Shown here: positions 60,232 through 64,000 of the stretch, one piece after another
How positions within the stretch are numbered: the stretch's first letter is position 1
Layout of the letters: each line of letters begins with the position of its first letter
Assembly: GCF_932526225.1 (NCBI RefSeq)
Contig: NC_064035.1
Span: 15,920,469 to 15,984,468, forward strand
Reading direction: 5' to 3'
DNA: 64,000 nt
DNA from: Nematostella vectensis
Lineage: Eukaryota; Cnidaria; Anthozoa; Actiniaria; Edwardsiidae
Position numbers and translations under genes: made by a program
The notes under the pieces: generated by a model
Seen by the model: the letters and a program-made list of their open reading frames with translations, nothing else
The model's database searches: none
What the model was told of the DNA's origin: nothing

Positions 60232-60701
60232 CTCCTTCGCAGCCCCAAGCGGTAGGAGTCACACAGCGCTCCCCGCCCGTAGGGGCTGCTCAGATTCGAA
60301 CCACATTCCTTTTCCGCTTTTAGCCAATCAAATTTTGGGTACCATATTTCGGGAACCGTTCGCGCCATGGCAAGCAAACCAATCACGATCCGTGTATTAT
60401 CATTCAAAGAAAAAGCGTGAGAACCAACACGTGTTTGTTTAGTGCTAGTAATCCCTGTGAAATGCGGGAATGTTCGAAACACAAGACCAAACTGTTGCAC
60501 TTGTTGACAAGATTCTGGTAAATTGGGGTAAAAAAACCCTTTATAGGGAGTCTTGTTTGGTCCAGCATCCTAAATCATTCTCGAAGTCATCATGGGAGAA
60601 AGAAGCGCAAGTAGTACATGGCGTTGCGACGGGAAAGTGCAACACTTTCGAAGCTTTGGGTGTTTTCCCATCGCCTGCAGCGCTAAGCAGACGCTTGATT
60701 C
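60232..60701. other. Second copy of the POLR1B-to-exon joining block
   Basis: Nearly identical to 44092-44566. It shows that copies B and C were duplicated together with their right flank. Confidence 0.6.
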
Positions 60702-60834
60702 TCGTTTTTTTCTCATTTGAATGCACTTTTTATTACTTTTTGTACAGTCTGAAGATTATCTTTTGCTCTTTGAATTCCTCAGTTCATTTAGAATATGACC
60801 TTTCAATATTCCTTATTTATTTTTTGCCTCGCAG

Positions 60835-60898
60835 TTGCTGGAAAATACCAACAAGGAAACCGCCGCGAAGCTTGGTCACTGCCTATACCACCAACATG
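60835..60898 (+). pseudogene. Stand-alone last exon, copy c, cut by the Polinton
   Basis: It starts at a GCAG acceptor and reads LLENTNKETAAKLGHCLYHQ then H; after CAACATG the sequence changes to AGTAGTAGTG. The remaining exon and its flank should lie beyond the far end of the Polinton, outside the window. Confidence 0.8.
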
Positions 60899-63800
60899 AG
60901 TAGTAGTGTTTTGGCGCAGCTGGCGCAAGATTTGATCGATCGCGCAAAAGTTTTTTTGATCGCATCTGCGCATGCGCGCGGGCGTCCTGCTCCGTCTTAT
61001 CAGCGTGCGCGAGTTTGCCAAAGATCTCTTTCAAGGCTTGGCGGAGGTGTGCGGAGACTTTAGACCCCACCTAGGGGGAGCTCGGGGGGCTAGCCTCTCG
61101 AAACGCCAACCAACTTTAGCTCACATCTAAAAAATTTTCGAAAAGTGGCTTAAAGACATAAACAGTTTAATAAAATGGAGGAACGAACGGTGAAAGATCT
61201 GAAAGCCCTCACCGTGAGAGATCTAAAAGCCCTCGCCAAGGAGCGGGGTATCCCCAGGTATTATTGGATGCTAAAAGCCGGACTCGTCGGAGCGCTGACC
61301 AACGCGCCACCACAAACCCCTCCGGCTAAACTTATCAAAGGGCTGCCACTACCGCCTCGCATTATCCCGTCCAACACATCGGGGAGGGTTCTGGACGAGC
61401 CGGTACCTGAGATTAATGTCCCCATTCTCAAACCCTCCCAACCCACACGAAATTCCCACGTCCGTCCACTCAAGCATTTCGCGAACAGGGTGGTCGACTC
61501 AATCAAGAGGGAGTTAAACGAGTTTGCGGACTGGATACAATCTTATGTCCCTGAGCCTGTCAAAAAGACTGTAGATAAACGAGTCAAACGTCTGAAGGAA
61601 AAGATTAAGCGTATGTCCGAGGGGACAGAAGGTCGCTTCACACCCAAAGAACAAAGGACAGCATTGAAGGGGTATCTTAAGACCCACGGAATAGCCGGGC
61701 AGGAAGGGTACGACCCCAAGACATTCATCGCTAATATCAAACCAAAAGTCCTAGAGCTCATCAACCGACAAAAGAAGCCTATCAAAGTAAAGTTCATCTT
61801 TACCTGTAAGTTCATCAAAGAGGACCCAGCCACCGCCCAGATCGATGAAGAACTGGGATATTTTCATACAGAAAAGCCCGAAACTGTAACAGAGTCGACC
61901 GATTTCTCCGACTTGTTCGATACGACGACAAATTATTTACTCGGATTAGTTGAGCAATTCCAAAAGCAAAGCTCCGGGTGGCAATTCGACCAGGTGGAAT
62001 ACTTTGACATCAACATCGATCCCTTTGAACCGCTTTCTGGGTCTTCCTATATTCCGCTGCCACCGAAACTAGCGTCCAAGAAGGCGATCATCAATGTTAA
62101 GAACGAGAATGATCACGAATGTTTCAAGTGGGCAGTAACCTCTGCTGTGTATCCTAGGGAGAAAGATCCTCAAAGGCTCAGTAAACAAATGATAGAGAAC
62201 TCTGAGAAATTCGACTGGTCAGGGATAGAGTTCCCCGTCTCACTAAAACAGATTGACAAGTTTGAGAAACAGAACCAGTATACGGTTAATGTGTATGGAT
62301 ACGAAACCAAAGTATATCCATTGAGAATCAGCGAGAAGGATCCAGATAATGCAATCAACTTACTTCTCATCTCGGATGATGAGACGAATCATTACTGCTG
62401 GATAAAGAATATGATGAGATTAGTATCTACTCAAATTGATGAGTTTCATCATACTCGTTTTTTATGCTGTAGATGTCTGAACTCGTTTCGGTGCAAACAA
62501 TCATTAGAAAAACATTCTGAATGCTGCGGCAATCATGAAGCGGTTGGAATAGAGATGCCTAAGATAGATAAGGATGGAAATCTACCCCACATTAAATTCA
62601 AAAACTACAACAGAAAAATGCGTGTCCCCTTTGTTGTCTATGCCGACTTTGAGAGCTTCACAGAGAATATAGACACATGCTCCCCAGATGGGAGTAAAAG
62701 CTTCACTAAGCAATACCAGAAGCACAAACCGTCTGGTTTCTGCTATCTCATCAAGTGTTTCGACGGAGATATATCCCCATCCGAGCTTGTACGATACACA
62801 GCCGAATCTCCAGACGAAGATATCCCACAGCTTTTCGTAGAGTCTTTGGAGTCAGACATTAAGAAAATTTACGATAAGTTCAGGTTCCCTAAGAAGGTGA
62901 AAATGACTCCGAAGGATAAAATCGCCTATAACGACGCCACTCACTGCCACATCTGTGAGGGTGAATTAGGAGAAGACAAGGTTTTGGACCATTGCCACCT
63001 TACAGGGAAGTACAGAGGTGCTGCTCACAACGCATGCAACTTAGATCACAAAATTCCAAAGTTCTTTCCTGTTATCTTTCACAATCTGTCTGGGTACGAC
63101 AGCCATCTATTTATCAAGAACCTTGGTACATCGGAAGGTAAAATAAACTGTATACCTAATAACGAGGAAAAGTATATTTCTTTCACAAAACAGATTGTAG
63201 TCGACAGTTTCACGAACAAGAAGGGCAACAAGATCGATGTTAAACGTGATATCAGATTTATCGACAGTTTCAGGTTCATGTCGGCCAGTCTCGACAGTCT
63301 AGTAGGTAATATGTCAAGGGAGTGCTTCAAAAACCTGGCGGAGTACTATGAGGGGGAGGAGCTCCAACTGTTGTTGAGGAAGGGTGTTTTCCCTTACGAC
63401 TGGTTCGACGGCTTTAGCAAGCTCGACGCAACACAGCTCCCACAGAGAGAGGCATTCCACTCCAAACTCAACGACACCGACATATCGGAGGAGGATCACC
63501 TGCACGCGCGGAGAGTGTGGGAGGTCTTTGGGATGGGGACCATGAGGGATTACCACAATCTGTATCTAGAGTCGGATGTGTTGCTTTTAGCTGACGTTTT
63601 CGAGAACTTTAGAGACGTTTGTCTCAAGAATTACGGTCTGGACCCCGCTTGGTACTACACAGCGCCAGGGCTGGCTTGGGATGCGGCGTTGAAGACCACC
63701 AAGGTGAGGCTAGAGCTTCTAACGGACTATGACATGTTGCTCATGATTGAGAAGGGCATCCGTGGGGGTGTCTCCATGATAAGCAACAGACATGGGGAGG

Positions 63801-64000
63801 CAAATAACCCTTACATGAAGGAGTATGACCCTAACCTACCCACAAAATATATCACCTACCTTGATGCTAACAATTTGTATGGCTGGGCGATGAGCAACCC
63901 TTTACCGACTCACGGTTTCAGGTGGATGGGTGGCCAAGAGCTGTCAGGTTGGAGAGACCGCCCATGCATTCTGGAGGTTGACTTGGAGTACCCTCACCAC
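60899..64000 (+). mobile_element. Polinton/Maverick, left end (partial)
   Basis: The break point is exact by comparison with the intact exons at 44697 and 47601. The element starts 5'-AGTAGTAGTGTTTTGGCGC, and Polinton ends begin with AG (family knowledge). About 276 bp of terminal sequence with GC-rich palindromes (GGCGCAGCTGGCGC) precede the polymerase, so the terminal inverted repeat is probably here. The expected 6-bp target duplication would be AACATG (60893-60898), to be matched at the far end. Integrase, protease, ATPase and capsid genes would be outside the window. Confidence 0.85.
61175..64000 (+). CDS. polB: Polinton protein-primed family B DNA polymerase, N-terminal 942 codons
   Basis: Replicates the element by protein priming (family knowledge). 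The frame is open from ATG 61175 to the window edge, continuing beyond. Residues about 5-40 hold two DLKAL words in a SAP-like helix pair. Near 430-452 is a CxxC...HxxxxC zinc-finger-like patch. Exonuclease motifs: ExoI YADFES (Asp491, Glu493), ExoII HNLSGYDSHLF (Asp642) and ExoIII YLESDVLLLADVF (Asp801). Between ExoI and ExoII, residues 590-622 carry HCHICEGELG...LDHCHLTGKYRG, a recombination endonuclease VII-like His/Cys motif. RGGVSM and polymerase motif A LDANNLYGWAMS (Asp897) follow; motifs B and C should come after the edge. No lesion is visible. The start is the first ATG after the terminal repeat. Confidence 0.9.
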   Translation, partial: MEERTVKDLKALTVRDLKALAKERGIPRYYWMLKAGLVGALTNAPPQTPPAKLIKGLPLPPRIIPSNTSGRVLDEPVPEINVPILKPSQPTRNSHVRPLKHFANRVVDSIKRELNEFADWIQSYVPEPVKKTVDKRVKRLKEKIKRMSEGTEGRFTPKEQRTALKGYLKTHGIAGQEGYDPKTFIANIKPKVLELINRQKKPIKVKFIFTCKFIKEDPATAQIDEELGYFHTEKPETVTESTDFSDLFDTTTNYLLGLVEQFQKQSSGWQFDQVEYFDINIDPFEPLSGSSYIPLPPKLASKKAIINVKNENDHECFKWAVTSAVYPREKDPQRLSKQMIENSEKFDWSGIEFPVSLKQIDKFEKQNQYTVNVYGYETKVYPLRISEKDPDNAINLLLISDDETNHYCWIKNMMRLVSTQIDEFHHTRFLCCRCLNSFRCKQSLEKHSECCGNHEAVGIEMPKIDKDGNLPHIKFKNYNRKMRVPFVVYADFESFTENIDTCSPDGSKSFTKQYQKHKPSGFCYLIKCFDGDISPSELVRYTAESPDEDIPQLFVESLESDIKKIYDKFRFPKKVKMTPKDKIAYNDATHCHICEGELGEDKVLDHCHLTGKYRGAAHNACNLDHKIPKFFPVIFHNLSGYDSHLFIKNLGTSEGKINCIPNNEEKYISFTKQIVVDSFTNKKGNKIDVKRDIRFIDSFRFMSASLDSLVGNMSRECFKNLAEYYEGEELQLLLRKGVFPYDWFDGFSKLDATQLPQREAFHSKLNDTDISEEDHLHARRVWEVFGMGTMRDYHNLYLESDVLLLADVFENFRDVCLKNYGLDPAWYYTAPGLAWDAALKTTKVRLELLTDYDMLLMIEKGIRGGVSMISNRHGEANNPYMKEYDPNLPTKYITYLDANNLYGWAMSNPLPTHGFRWMGGQELSGWRDRPCILEVDLEYPHH

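Noticed and set aside
60470-61063. 197-codon ORF crossing the Polinton border
   Set aside because: It is a chance fusion of host exon and transposon end; its two halves have different origins.

Overview
The window is animal genomic DNA. It has a multi-exon coiled-coil centrosomal gene with conserved splice signals, broken pieces of other spliced genes, many short DNA transposons and the left end of a Polinton/Maverick. The gene families and the load of MITEs and Polintons suggest a cnidarian, perhaps a sea anemone such as Nematostella. That is an inference from family resemblance and was not tested by any search.

Left third (1-21.5 kb, minus strand): the 5' part of an AKAP9/pericentrin-type scaffold gene. 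Thirteen exons can be joined in phase with no internal stop, giving about 2,312 residues. The start is at 21512 and the gene runs off the left edge, so the C-terminal PACT region is not visible. Its introns hold a 44-bp minisatellite and two copies of a 146-bp MITE. In two places an exon-intron border has been duplicated in tandem.

Middle (23.7-33.7 kb, plus strand): two broken genes lie head to tail. The 5' half of a secreted-protein gene of unknown function (23.76-27.24 kb) has a stop and several frameshifts. It is followed by the 3' half of POLR1B, the second-largest RNA polymerase I subunit (28.13-33.39 kb), which has a stop and a damaged splice donor. The coiled-coil gene next door is intact over 6.9 kb of coding sequence, so these lesions are probably real decay and not poor sequence.

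Right half (33.7-60.9 kb): a mosaic of segmental duplications. The POLR1B 3' half recurs twice in inverse orientation (42.2-44.1 and 56.1-60.2 kb), and both copies share one internal deletion. A small intact three-exon gene for a 121-residue protein with four Cys-Pro motifs occurs twice (38.56-39.68 and 46.24-47.37 kb), with three extra stand-alone copies of a diverged last exon. A repeat unit of about 790 bp lies at nearly every junction. One extra last exon is hit by a 6.8-kb foldback-type transposon with a perfect 9-bp target duplication; another is cut by the Polinton.

Right end (60.9-64 kb): the Polinton terminus begins with AG at 60899. A protein-primed family B DNA polymerase frame starts at 61175 and stays open for 942 codons to the window edge. 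No rRNA, convincing tRNA or CRISPR array was seen. Exon borders were placed by eye from splice consensus and reading phase.
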